DNA from: Tubiluchus corallicola
Taxonomy: Eukaryota > Priapulida > Priapulimorpha > Priapulimorphida > Tubiluchidae
NCBI GenBank assembly: GCA_030141605.1
Contig: JAQGDQ010000222.1
Location: forward strand, 124,001-188,000
Reading direction: 5' to 3'
Length of the DNA stretch: 64,000 bases
Each line of letters starts with the position of its first letter. The first letter of the stretch is position 1. The notes under the pieces were generated by a model. The model was not told the DNA's origin. It searched no databases and saw only the letters and a program-made list of their open reading frames with translations. Shown here one piece after another: positions 43,826 to 55,446 of this stretch. The position numbers and the translations under genes were made by a program.

Positions 43826-44348
43826 ATTATGTGATTAAAAGTAAAAATTCTCGGGTTAACAATCGACAACAAATTGTCGTTTGAAAGTTATGTAAATGCA
43901 ACTCGCAGACAAGTGTGGTCGGGTTGGATTTAGATTACCGACCATAGTTTTTCTATATAAAACACTTATCTTATTATTGTTTGCCACGAAAATACTCAGC
44001 CTTCGATGCTATCACGTATGATGTCATGGAAACAGCAATTGGTTCCATCTTATACCTGCGAGAGAAATTCTAAAACAAATTTGCCAACTATCGACCTTAC
44101 CCCTAAACTTATAGGATTAAAGTTTTCCTTAAAGGTTCTAAAGAGGTAGTGCTAATGAAATTCTTAGAAACAACATTACAGAACAAATGTGTAGTGTAGC
44201 ATCAACCACACAGGACCGTAAGGATGCCTCAGCTACATATGAGCAAGGTACGAGACTTCTTGAAAGTAACTAAAATATTGATATTCGCTTCAAATGTGTG
44301 GCAGAGTTACATCACTGCCGCTAAAATTATATACAGTCCTAATTAAAT

Positions 44349-44756
44349 ATGAAATGGAGTAATAAACTAAACACAAATGCTCAGATGCGTGGGGAAACTA
44401 CAGCCAATTTGTCGCACAAAAATTTAGATCAGACTCTTACTTTGAAAGTCGGAAAATCCAAAAGAAAAGTAGAAGTAGCAGCAGTGAGGTTATTGACTGG
44501 ACAGGGAAATTTCAATGAGTTGATGAGTCGTGTTGGATTTGCTAGAGATGAGCTTTGTGAATGTGATATGGAAGCCCAGAATCCAGAACATTTGATATAC
44601 CGATGTGCCGGAGTCAACGCAAACAGGCGATATGTATTACTAAACGAACTGGGAAATGAGAACTTAAATCGTGTGCATTGCACCAAAAATGCAAATTTAA
44701 TGTCGACACTAACCTACTTTTTAAAGGACCCTTTTATTTTAAAATCTTGCTGCTAA
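44349..44756 (+). pseudogene. LINE ORF2 C-terminus
   Basis: A 135-codon open frame ending in the C-terminal zinc-type motif CECDMEAQNPEHLIYRCAG. This is the best preserved part of the copy. Similar in position to 16,300-16,785 of the complete LINE. Confidence 0.75.
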
Positions 44757-45122
44757 TTTTTAGTAAAATAGGGATTAAATTTGTGTAGTTCTTAAGATTA
44801 CTGATTGTAACTCTCATGGATTTAAATATTGAATAATCTAGTATATTAATTTATCTGCATTTTTATGTTACCTCACAGGAAGCTTGCTTCATTAATAACC
44901 TTGATGTTAGCACTCACTTTAATACTACTTGTATAACATCGCTGTAAATAATATTACACGCACAAATTAAAAAAGCTAATTACAGAATGCGTAAATGTAA
45001 TATTGTAGAATTCACTCTAGTGTCTATGTAAAATTGTATAATGTTTGTATGCAGAAATTTTTGCCTGCAAAAAGAGGCTAAAAGAGACTTATCATCATCA
45101 TCATCATCATCATCATCAACCT

Positions 45123-45215
45123 AGTCCTAACCCTAATCTTAGTCTTAATGCTAACCCTAACCCTAACTCTATACCTAACCCTAATCATAATCCTTACCCT
45201 CATCCTAATCCGCTT
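45123..45215. repeat. Degenerate telomere-like (CCCTAA)n tract
   Basis: ccctaa, cctaac and cttaatgctaaccctaaccc steps over ~90 bp, continued on the far side of the LINE by cactaaccttaacccc at 42,681-42,696. It reads as an interstitial TTAGGG-type tract split by the LINE. Confidence 0.7.
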
Positions 45216-47020
45216 TAAGAACCAATTGCTTGTGTATGGCAAATTTTAAACTTTACCTCAGAATTGTAATAAAATGTGTAAAATGAGAGAAGCTTCGAGT
45301 TTAGGTACTGAAATCATGTACTAAACACCTAGGACAGGGCGAAAAGCAAGCATCTATCAGGCATTGCTGAATTAGAGTCTAAAACGAGATAAATGACCAC
45401 GCAACCCCTTATTATCTTTGCAACTGAAAATGATCTCAACCATCTGAAGTCTGAATGTATTGCAGTGTTTTGTTGATTTTGTAAAAATATCTTAATTTAT
45501 TTTAAAACGTGCTAAAGCTATTACGTGCAGTAAATCTAGCCTAAATAAACGAAATTTTATGGCAAATAAACTTATTAAGATGGGCAGGCGACTATTCAAA
45601 GTGACTTGAGAAGTTATCGATACTCGCGCTGCAAATTCGGATAATCGAATTTTCGTGTAATTTTTAGTGAAATCCATTTCTAAACACAACTGGAGTGCGT
45701 AGGCAATGACAATACATAATCCCATAATATTGACATTGTGCATTGCTGCTGAAACAATGTTACAAAAACAGTAATTGAAAAAAAGTTGTAGCACCTAGCA
45801 AGTTGATAGGCAGCAATTATAATCTAACTAATCATGTCACCATTATAAGAATTCTGAAAGATGTAACAACATGTCGTCTAAGGGGGTGCAGTTGAAATTC
45901 AATATTCTCCAACTGAATAATTGTTAACGCAACAAAAATCATAGACGGATTCATGGACAGTTTTATGTTTTCTCTCTTACAAAAAGCAGATATCTCGAAA
46001 TACTTTATACATAATTTATCATCAGATTTATACATATCATCATCAGTGTTATGTGGGCAATATGGCACACCGGGAAATGGCAGATTGAAAAAAAACAAAA
46101 ATACAGAAAAACTGCCCTCCCCACGGCCAGTATCAACACTCCTCAGAAACCCCAATGATCAATTACATTAATAATAAAAAGGTAAACACGTAAATAATAA
46201 TTTAACTGATATAATCATGTTACAAGCTATCTACTGAATTTTTGGATGTAGAATAAACCATCCACTATTAATATGCTGAGAATTATCTAAATCTTTTTGT
46301 TCATTAATCAGATAACCACAAAATTTCTTTATGTAATCTCTTTTGGATGTGTCCAATAAAATCTTGTTTAATTGTTATTGCGAAGGATTTCTTTTAAGTC
46401 TAAGTGTCTGCTAATGGTATCCACAATTAGCTCTTCTCCTGATACTGTTCAACGTTTTAGTTTCAGAGAAGATTGGTGATGCTTTTTATAAGAGATCCGC
46501 CACGTACACGACAAATGCGCACGGCGGTCATTCAATTCACTCGTCTCCTAAATGTCTGTGCGGCAAATTAGCAATAGAACTATAGACATTTTTGTTACCA
46601 TTAACGACATAGCTAATTGACATGAAAAATATTAGTGTTAGCCTTAGATATCATTTTAAAAAGTGCTGATATTAGTGGTAACTGAAATTTTTAGTATAGA
46701 CATTTAGGTAAGCTTACATCCAAGCTAAACTGCATTATTTACAGGACGTAGGCCCAATAGGCCCACACTAAACTTTTAAAAGCTGTAAGCTTTTGTGCAG
46801 CGCTTTTGTGTTTATCAATGTTTATGGAAATAGTCTTAACAGCAGTACCTGAGCTAGTGATAAACTTTCAGCTAAAATGTCAGCTTGCACTATAAAACCA
46901 CAAATTTTGTTATAGCAACATTAATTAAGTCTACGTTCAAATTAGTCCAGACAACAATTAAAGTTTATACTCGAGGGCCACGTTGTTCTGAGTTGTTTAC
47001 TTTACTTCTCTTTAAAACAC
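45216..47020. other. No recognisable gene
   Basis: Two minus-strand open frames (45,492-45,794 and 45,832-46,155) show no domain or splice context. Nothing else found. Confidence 0.4.
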
Positions 47021-47430
47021 AAAAAGCACTCTAAATAAATAAAGTTTAATACATTCGCCTTGAAATTTTATATCACCTATATGCTGCCTTATTGCGCACA
47101 GAGCTTGCGTTAGCAGAAACGCTGTATAAAACTGGCAAATTTAAACTCCCGCGATGACCTTTAGAATGCAGCCATTTTGAGAGTAGTCGTTTGGAATAAG
47201 TTTACATAACATTGCGCAAACGTTTGAAAAAAGCTTCAGCGCATTCGTAGCACACTCTTCGCTAATAAGAAAAAGTTTAAATTACTTTATATTGTGGTGA
47301 TTGAGTGAGTGAGTGGTGCACACTTGGATGGTGATGCAGTGCCGTTTACCAGGCGGCGCGAATATTTAAATTTTTAAAAATTTTCTCTTTCAAGCAGGCA
47401 AACATAATATTAAAAGAAGACAGGATGATT
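47021..47430 (+). repeat. Interspersed repeat R2, copy 1, left part
   Basis: Matches 49,861-50,250 and 56,831-57,240 over ~400 bp (e.g. tttaaactcccgcgatgac and gcagccatttt). It continues at 48,010-48,105 after an inserted R1 copy. Confidence 0.75.
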
Positions 47431-47439
47431 TTTCATATA

Positions 47440-48008
47440 CTACCCCATTTTTAAGTCTGATAAATATATACATTTTTACGCAATTAATATTGCAAAAGCG
47501 TTTCTGATAATTAAATAATAGATTAAAAACTTAATTAACGGCGGGCGAGCCCAACTATTGATGACATCACAAACGAACATAATTTTCAACAGCAAAAACA
47601 TTCCACGAGCGTGTTGCACGTATTTGCGAAAGCGAAAATTGAAGTACAGTGCTACTGTGAGATAATAAGTGTGTTGTACTAAAACTAGTACTTTAAAAAA
47701 TTTTCAAGATAAAAATTCAAATTTCGAATTTACCGCTGTACTCACGCATGGGCTGTCGAACGTGTGTAGTTCGTCACAAACTAACACATCCAAACTGAGC
47801 AGCAGGTATTTTTTATGCAATGCGTTTCCGAAATACAGGCACTAGTGCCCATCTAACTAGTGAATGACGAAATGCATGTAACAGCGAAGAACTAGTGTTT
47901 GTGTGGTAATAATTCTTTCACGTAAGTCATTTTTGAAAAAATAGTATGTTTCCTTTCTATATTTTAAAGAGTAGATTGTTTTTACCTACAGTTTAAGATT
48001 GGGTCCGG
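47440..48008 (-). repeat. Interspersed repeat R1, minus-strand copy nested in R2
   Basis: Reverse complement aligns to 25,380-25,850 and 1,237-1,345. No coding potential seen. Confidence 0.75.
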
Positions 48009-48009
48009 T

Positions 48010-48110
48010 ATTGCTTTAAGTTATGTAACTTTGTGTAGGAAGTTTTTTAGGACATTCTTTAAGCTAGCCTTTTCTTTCCCTTTAAATATTCTGGAGTTTC
48101 TTCAAGCTCG
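48010..48110 (+). repeat. Interspersed repeat R2, copy 1, right part
   Basis: actttgtgtaggaagtttttt onward matches the right ends of R2 copies 2 and 3 (actttgtgtggaaagttctt). Confidence 0.7.
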
Positions 48111-48960
48111 TGCACTGCGTAGTCTTCAGATTGAACAGAAATTGCATGCTGCACTTGCAGCTTACTGCGTATTACACAAAGGCAGAATGCTTTTGAAGCA
48201 CAAGAACAAGACATCAGAGTAGTTCCTGAACGCGATTGTTGTTTGCACAAAACCAATAGAGGAAACCAAAACTCTCTACAATAATTGTTCATGCACAAGA
48301 AGCAGGAAGGCAAGGGTCAGACGAGGACACATTACACTACACTCGTGCAAAATGACGCGCATTCAAAGAAGTCCGTCAATCAAATTATAATCGACTTCAT
48401 TTTAGAAGAATATAAATTACACACGTTTTAGAAAAGCAAACCAATTCATTTTTGTGTGAGACGCAAAGACGACGAAAAATAAGTGCGACCGAGTTCAGAT
48501 TCAATCACCATTCAAGCGCATTTAATACACTGCTTTTATTCCTATTACGCAAAAATCAATGTTGGTTCTCTTCGTCTTTTTCGGTAAAAGAAAATTTTGA
48601 GATTGTTTATTAGATTGCGATCTTCAAAGACTTGCTTTATAAGGTCATCCGGCTTTACAAGATGAGTTAAGGCATTTTAAGGCACAACTTTAAGGCATTT
48701 TGAGTGTCGCAGTTCCCACGAAGTGTTCTGATTTTGTTATAAGGGTGTCCCTATAACAATGGCCACCATGTGTTACTTTTACCATACCAGCAGAATTCTT
48801 TTCAGCGGTAACAGAGCAACTAGAGGAGTCAATATGCAGCACCAAACGGTCAGTCTTTTTGATCTAGGAAACAGGTTCATTTAATACTTTTGGGCTACTT
48901 GGTGAAAGATCGATTATATGTCATTGACGGTGGGTGACAGGAACGAAGGTCAAAAAGTCA
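48111..48960. other. No recognisable gene
   Basis: A short open frame at 48,031-48,222 runs out of R2 and has no domain. A small inverted repeat around gttataaggg/ccctataac lies at 48,737-48,760. Confidence 0.35.
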
Positions 48961-48969
48961 ATCAAGCTC

Positions 48970-49262
48970 TATAGAAACTAGAAGAGGAAGAGTGAAGTGG
49001 GCCACAGAAGAGGAAAAGAAAGGAACACAGATGAAATAAAGAAAGAATAAAGCAAATGAAAGGAACAAAAAGGAGGGGAAGCAATGGAAAAGTAGGAAAA
49101 ACAGAGAAGGAAAACAAGTAAGAAGAAAGGAGCACTGAAGAGGGAGGCGAAGAGAGGAGAGAAAGGAAGAACACGTAAAGCTGTGGAGAAAAAGTGAGAG
49201 GGAAGGGAGAAGAAAAGAGGAGAAAAGAACTGCAAAGAAAAAATAGAAAAGAAAGATAAGGA
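48970..49262. repeat. Polypurine tract, about 290 bp
   Basis: The + strand is almost entirely A and G (gaaaggaa, gagaggag steps) with few pyrimidines. The matching Ser/Phe/Leu-rich minus-strand frames are artefacts. Confidence 0.85.
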
Positions 49263-49860
49263 GAACGGCTAATAATTGAAGATTTTTTAATCAAATATAT
49301 TTTTGCAATTCGCCGAGGCGAGAAACTACTTTTTGCTTAATCAAGATGGTGTGCAATATTGTTGAAATCTATGAAAATAGAAAGTTCAACACATTAGCGT
49401 GATTATAAATAAACGATAAAATTAGATCAGCACAAGCAAAATCGAACTCAGTGTTAGAGCTTACTGGTGTGTTTTTCCCTTAATTCAGTAATCTGACACA
49501 GATGTGAAAATACTGGCATCAAGGAATAAGACGCTCTTTATATATCAAGAAGCTGCTGAAAATAAGTTATGTATTCTTTTTACTTGTGCTAGACGTAGTC
49601 ATTTATACTGTTATTCTTAAGGGTAATAGTTAACTATGATATTATTGTATAGCTAACGTAATTTGAATAATACGTATGCTGCCATTATAATCTCTTTTCT
49701 TTCTCAGTCACGATTGAGCCTAAGGCAAAAAATATGGAAACAAGAGTAACTGAGTTTTTACTGAGTGAGCATATTTTTCACAATTATATATTATAACAAT
49801 ATAAGTAACTAAAAAATTATAATTTTATACATCATTCAGCAATATTTGAAAAATGCACAA

Positions 49861-50370
49861 GTGGTTAAAGCACACGAAAGCCCTACACTTACATAAAGCT
49901 TAAAAAATTTGTTTTGAAATTTTATACCACTTACGTAATGCCGTTTTGCATGCAGGGTTTAAGTCGGCCGCAACGCTCTATAAAATATGTGAATTTAAAC
50001 TCCCGCGATGACAGTTAGGCGCAGCCATTTTGATGGTAGGTCGTTTAAAATAAATTTGATAACACTGAGTAAAGTTTGAAAAAATAATCAGAACATTCGT
50101 AACATACGTGTTTCTAATTAAGTAAAATTTTAAATTACTGCATCTTGTCAATAAGATTAAAAATAAGTTTATGATTAGTGAGTGGCGCACCCTGGAGGAC
50201 GACATTTTACCATTTGGCACAAACATTTTAAATTATTATTTTTAGTTACATTAGTCTTTCCAGCAGGTAAGTGAAATGCTAAATAATACAGATTTGTGTG
50301 GAAATTTTTTTTGGACATAATTTAACATTGCCTTTTCTTCCCCTGATTTGCGTAGTGACGTCATGTAATG
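49861..50370 (+). repeat. Interspersed repeat R2, copy 2
   Basis: Full-length match to copies at 47,021 and 56,831, same orientation. Immediately after it lies a perfect TGACGTCA palindrome (CRE-type) near 50,356. Confidence 0.75.
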
Positions 50371-53280
50371 GCGCCGACGGAACAGTATTGCGGGAAATTG
50401 AAAATAAAAACAAACAAAATCCCTGTTAAAGCGAGTACGATGTACACGTAAAATTGCTGTAAAGTAGTGTAATCTTTTAATGCGATTTTTCTTAAACCAA
50501 CACCAGGTACCCCTTTTCTTGTCCTTTATTGAATTTAGTGTTGAAAGGATGATGAGAGAACTACAAGCTCTCGAGGTCACTCACCCTCCCAGAAATGTTA
50601 CTATCAATAATTCATTAATTAATGTTCATATATCAAATAATATAATATTATCAATTTTGCATTTAAGACGATTGTTAAGTGAAGTATGACGTAAAAGTTT
50701 TAGTTTCCAGTGGACAAAAAGAGTATAAAAAGAGTATACAATACAATAAATTTGTATTGTAAATTTAATTTTGACTATGAAAGGTGGCACATTAAACATT
50801 TTTACTGTGAATACTATTAAGATGACTATGGTTATGAAAGAATTACAGAAAAGTGAGTACAATTGAGTAAGAAACACTAAAAGACATGAAGATTGTTTGG
50901 CATTTTACCAACTTTTCGTGCAAATATTAGCCATTTATGACATTCTTTTGCAAGCACAAGACGTGTAGCTAAATATTTACTGTTGGAATCGGGTGTGCGC
51001 GCTGAATTTTGCAATTTATGGCGAAAACTTAAATTTAATCGGCTGCTATGTTGACAGTAGACCCATGTAATGAATTAAGTGAGACAGGAAGAATATTGTG
51101 TGCAAATATCTTGACGTAATAACACGTGACGTAATTTATTTTTCCGTTCTTGCAACTGTACAAACATCTATTCACTGCCATTCCTCTTTCGGAGAAATTT
51201 GAATTGTATGACAGCTCAGTAATCCGATCAAAAAGAAGATCTTGAGCACCTTGCAATCTTCTTTTAGATCTCTCATAGTTTTCGAAATTCTAACAACACA
51301 CAATAGCTGCATGTATAAGTAAAACATTTGCGTAATCGGACACGGATGGTTCACGTTGATTAATTCCAATTGTTAGTTGCTACAATAAACCTAGATGTAA
51401 ATTGTGTAACAGAAACAATAACAAAGCAGCAACAGTAATACATATGCAACAGCAGCCATAATATCAACAACATTATCAGCAGCAGAGGCAGCAGCATCGT
51501 CAGCACGCCAGAACGTATTGTAATCTCAGTCCGGATACACCAGTTGGGGTGTTAAATGTGCAACTGCCAAAAAGTTATTTTTATTAATTTGTCTAACAAA
51601 CGTCATGATTATTCTACTCATCTCTTTTTCCTTGATACTCATTTTTATGTTATCATTATTATGTTAGTGCAAGCCATATTTCTTGGCTTGCACTAACACT
51701 AGGTCACCACGGCTGTTTGCGCCAGAAAATATTAGATTATACCCTGGTGAATTTTTGGTTTGTTTTTAAACTACATATCTTAGCAGTCTATGCTCTTTCC
51801 AAAATGTAGTACGACAGCAAAACAGGAGGTGTGCTGCAAAACAGTTTGAGTCAAATAACTTGAGACAGTAGTGATGGCGAAACAATTGGTTGCTGAAGTA
51901 TTAGTATTGAATTAAATCCTGCCTCGAAACAATAAAAATTAGCAATCATTAGCAGACATTAGAATTTGTAGTGCAAAACCACTGGTACCAATCCCACCTC
52001 ATTTTCGCATTTTCCTGGGCTTAGTTTAGTTTTAACAAAATTTCAAATTATGGGTTTCATTTCACTACTACTTAAACAGATAGCTTCAAAGTTAGGATTT
52101 TACACGTCCTTTTATAAAAATTCATCATACTGCAGGTTAAATTTTGTTCTCGTCTGCAGATCTTCTAATAATCTCGTATGTTGCAGCTGGACCGGAATCT
52201 AACCCGATAAAAGTGGCTTATGGTGGTGAAACATCTCTCAAACGAGAGTAATAAGAGCTATTGTGACAAACGAAACTGCTCAGGAGTTTTACAGATGGTC
52301 ACCATCTATTAGCCAATCAAGCAGTAATCTCGACTAGAGACACAATTCAGTATACCATGAAAGTTTAGACAGTGAACTGAGAAAGGTGTCCTGGCTATGT
52401 ACCATATGCATACTTCCTCCCAAAACGAGAAAACTGGTCGGAGATAATTGGCATAAACGAAACGACCCAGAAGCGGTTTCTAGGTGCCCCCCTTTATTAA
52501 CCAGCTAGGCTCAGTCGCTGCTTCACTTCGTAGTTAAGCACACACTGTGACCATTCAGCTTTTCACGTCGCATTTAAAACGATAATACCGTCAGTGTTGT
52601 GTTAGCGTTATCTACAACGTGAATAATAAAGTGTGGAGCCATAAAGCTCCCAGCAAATAGCGAGCAACGTTTTATGACGCAATTCGACGCAATTTGTTTG
52701 GAAATTATCTTTTAGGAGGCGGCGAAGAAGAGGAAATATTAAATGTAGGCACTAATCAAGCAGTGTCATCTGTAAACAGTATTTTGTTAACAAGGGTTGC
52801 TCAAGATCAATTTTATTTTTATAGGAATGAGGGCAAGAGCTGAGTTGTTTAAGTTAGACAATGCTAAGTCTGGTTGGTAGATAGATGAATGTTAGATTCT
52901 GGTCCCGCCACAACCATCTACATTAAGTAGGTCTTGTATTTGAGTGCAGAATCCCACTTTTCTGTCGCCGAACTGTATGTAAGCAACAATAATAATTACA
53001 ACAAGATTAATACAGTTGGGTAAAAGCGTCATACTGAGAAGATACAAAAAATACCTGGGGATCGACAGGTATCTGTCTGCATAAACTTCTTTGCTACTTT
53101 CTGGCCTTCAGTAGTAAGAGCTACTTTTTTACATGGGACAAGATTTATTTTAATTACAAAACTGAATTTTTAATAAGTACACGCTTACAAACCACTTGAT
53201 TTAGCTAGATGCTCGAGCACAGAAAATTGACTTCAGAAATCATAGCTGTAATCTAACCGCTATCTATCTGGTCTATCTGT
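50371..53280. other. No recognisable gene
   Basis: Scattered short open frames without domains. A CAG/CAA-rich stretch lies at 51,415-51,510 and a perfect hairpin at 51,662-51,698. Confidence 0.4.
51662..51698. other. Perfect 15-bp hairpin
   Basis: gttagtgcaagcca and its exact reverse complement, separated by 7 nt (tatttct), with one more pair at the base. Function unknown. Confidence 0.75.
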
Positions 53281-53302
53281 CCTTCCGTTCGTTCGTCCAT
53301 CA

Positions 53303-53365
53303 ATCAATCAATCCATCCATCCATCCATCCATCCATCCATCCGTCTATCTATTTATCTATCTAAC
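53303..53365. repeat. (ATCC)n / (ATCT)n tetranucleotide microsatellite
   Basis: About ten ccat-type units followed by ctat-type units. Confidence 0.9.
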
Positions 53366-53455
53366 ATGATAAGCGGGCATTTACAAATCAAGCTATGCTG
53401 GCCAAATTTCACATGTCAGCAACCGAATAAATAAGGCTTTCATGGGAGTAAAGGA

Positions 53456-53791
53456 CTACGTAGTTGCCACTTCCGGGTTAATGCTGATAGAAAATTGAAT
53501 TGCATCGTCTTGACAAATTATAGCCAGTAAGATACCCCCTGTGACAGTCTCATTACTGGAAGCATCAATCAAATTCAAGTCTGTTGAAATGTGGATGAAA
53601 TTTTCGGCAGTCATTTTGTTTATACAATGTAAAAAGGCCGCTCCTGCAACGCGGTCAAGCGAACAAGAATAAATGACAGATTGTGTCAGCAAAGTTTTCC
53701 AACCTTTTTCATTCACAGTGCGAACAGTCAGGACCTCATAATAACGATCATACAGCCCCCAGGTTCCCCAAACCCATTTGTTCCTCAACAA
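53456..53791 (-). CDS. Candidate 3'-terminal exon, unknown protein
   Basis: A minus-strand open frame of at least 111 codons ending in TAG, preceded by a plausible acceptor (gattttttaag). Amino-acid composition is balanced, unlike the junk frames nearby (e.g. NKWVWGTWGLYDRYYEVLTV, then a Cys-containing region). No family recognised, and no upstream exon found. It could also be chance. Confidence 0.3.
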   Translation of the reverse strand: MLRNKWVWGTWGLYDRYYEVLTVRTVNEKGWKTLLTQSVIYSCSLDRVAGAAFLHCINKMTAENFIHISTDLNLIDASSNETVTGGILLAIICQDDAIQFSISINPEVATT

Positions 53792-54027
53792 AAAATAATT
53801 TTCTTAAAAAATCAGTACCACGCTATAGTTTATGCAGGTAAACATAAGATGTAAACCACTTTAGCTCCTTAATTCCTGGAGATTTGTATGTTAGCAGTTT
53901 GTTGCATTAGCGATTGATTTCTAGTCCCTAATCATTTCGTCCCGTCTGTTGGTTATCTACTCAACAAAATAAATTTTTTTTTTTAAATGCAATGATGCTG
54001 ATGCAAGGACCAATAAAGCGCTTACTT

Positions 54028-54062
54028 GCTTGCTTACTTACTTACTTACTTACTTGTTTATT
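54028..54062. repeat. (CTTA)n microsatellite
   Basis: Cttg/ctta steps just after a poly-T run. Confidence 0.8.
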
Positions 54063-54682
54063 TATTTAACTTTTTTCGTACGTAAAGGACAGTTCCTACA
54101 TTAAAATGTAGACGACACCTATTAAAATCATTGTTAGCCCTTAAATGCATGATTTTTTCAAGATGTCAACGAATCTCGCTAATGCTATTTTTAACGTAGA
54201 TTTCAAAAATGATAATGACAAATTTCAGCAAATTTCTGGAAACAGATATTTCGAAAATATTTTTTGTTATTTTTAGATGTTAGTTAATTTTTTTGTTAGT
54301 TAAATATGCTACGTCAGAATTTAAACAATTTCTTTTGTACCAAATACGATACATCATGGGCATGCTCGATGTTAGACAACACACGCTTGAACAAGTGTAT
54401 CTGTTTGGTCTAATATTTCCACTTTTTGGCTTTTCCCAGCTTTATACTTGCACTACTTTGGTTTAAAATGGTAGAGTGAGTTACAGAGGACGTTTGTTTG
54501 CTTATTGTTAATGTAAACAACAATTGTGATGTTTACCATTATTGATAACTTATTGTTACCGTACTAAACCATACACTTGTTAAAATGAATAAAGTAAACT
54601 ATAAACTAATTAGTTTGTTTCGTCTTCTTCTATGGTATTAAAAACGTCAAATTTTCGGAAATAATAGTAACTTGCTTTTTTA

Positions 54683-55446
54683 ATGCATTCTGCGCAGAAT
54701 GAAATGCAGGGTAGCAAAATCCGTAAAAATCTTCTAATAAGATTGACGTCTTCTTTGGTTAATCTCGGTTCGAGTATGATGGCGCGGGATTTTATGACAA
54801 TGTTATCTTATCATACAGATGTTTGCATAGCATACCGATCAAGAAGAACTCTCATCTTTGCGAAATTTACAGATTTTTTATGTGAACATAATCCATCTAA
54901 GACGCCGAGACGGCAACACGGTCGCGGAGTAATCCATATCGGGGCAAAATTTAATTTCGTAATGTCATTTAATATATACAATTGCTTTGATTGACGTGCA
55001 CATAATAGTCAACATATTTGTCTGGCGAATCGTTGCAATAATAAATATGCGCATGAAATTTAACGATTTTGATACCAGACAAAGCAAGCAATTTCATCTC
55101 TAGATTGGATCTATATGACCGGAGAAGAAGAAATTTACATGCAGAATTGTGACCGAATTTTCTGACAGGATTGAGTGGAATTACTTTGAACAAAGAACAA
55201 ATTTCCTGTTTTGTCTTTTCTGTTGTTTTCCAGAAACTTGCTTCTTCATTGGAATTTAGAAATCTGAAGTCACAATCAGTCATTTTAACTAAGAACCGAT
55301 GCGCGGGTGCGTCATCCAGGCGAAGAAAACGTCTTTTAAACTGTGCAGGAGTTACTAATAAGAGAAATATATGTGCTACTGCTTACCTACCTATTGCCTA
55401 CTTACTTGGATTTGACATAGAATCATGTCTGGTTGGAAGAAGATAA
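54683..55446. other. Coding-like island with open frames on both strands
   Basis: Overlapping open frames at 54,683-54,994 (+), 54,969-55,283 (-) and 55,171-55,446 (+), in a block with higher GC. No domain recognised and no decisive splice sites. It may be an old transposon fragment. Confidence 0.3.

Larger units (their letters stand above)
42705..45122 (+). mobile_element. 5'-truncated LINE copy related to the 12-17 kb element
   Basis: Starts within the pre-RT region of ORF2 and ends with a (CAT)n tail at 45,090-45,117. Shared landmarks with the first LINE: LFSGDHF against LSGDHV, SSYFGKLVERL against SSYFGKFAERL, GLSQRSVLSPLLF against GLPQGSVISPVLF, KYADDNTL against KYADDGTI, and PEHLIYRC against VEHLLFNC. 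The two are related subfamilies, not recent copies of each other, because the protein identity is clearly partial and the 3' tails differ. Confidence 0.88.

Noticed and set aside
45121-45215. A true telomere or chromosome end
   Set aside because: The CCCTAA-like units are few and degenerate and are followed by 18 kb of ordinary sequence.
48962-49294. Ser/Phe/Leu-rich minus-strand frame resembling a membrane protein
   Set aside because: Complement of a polypurine tract; composition, not selection, explains it.
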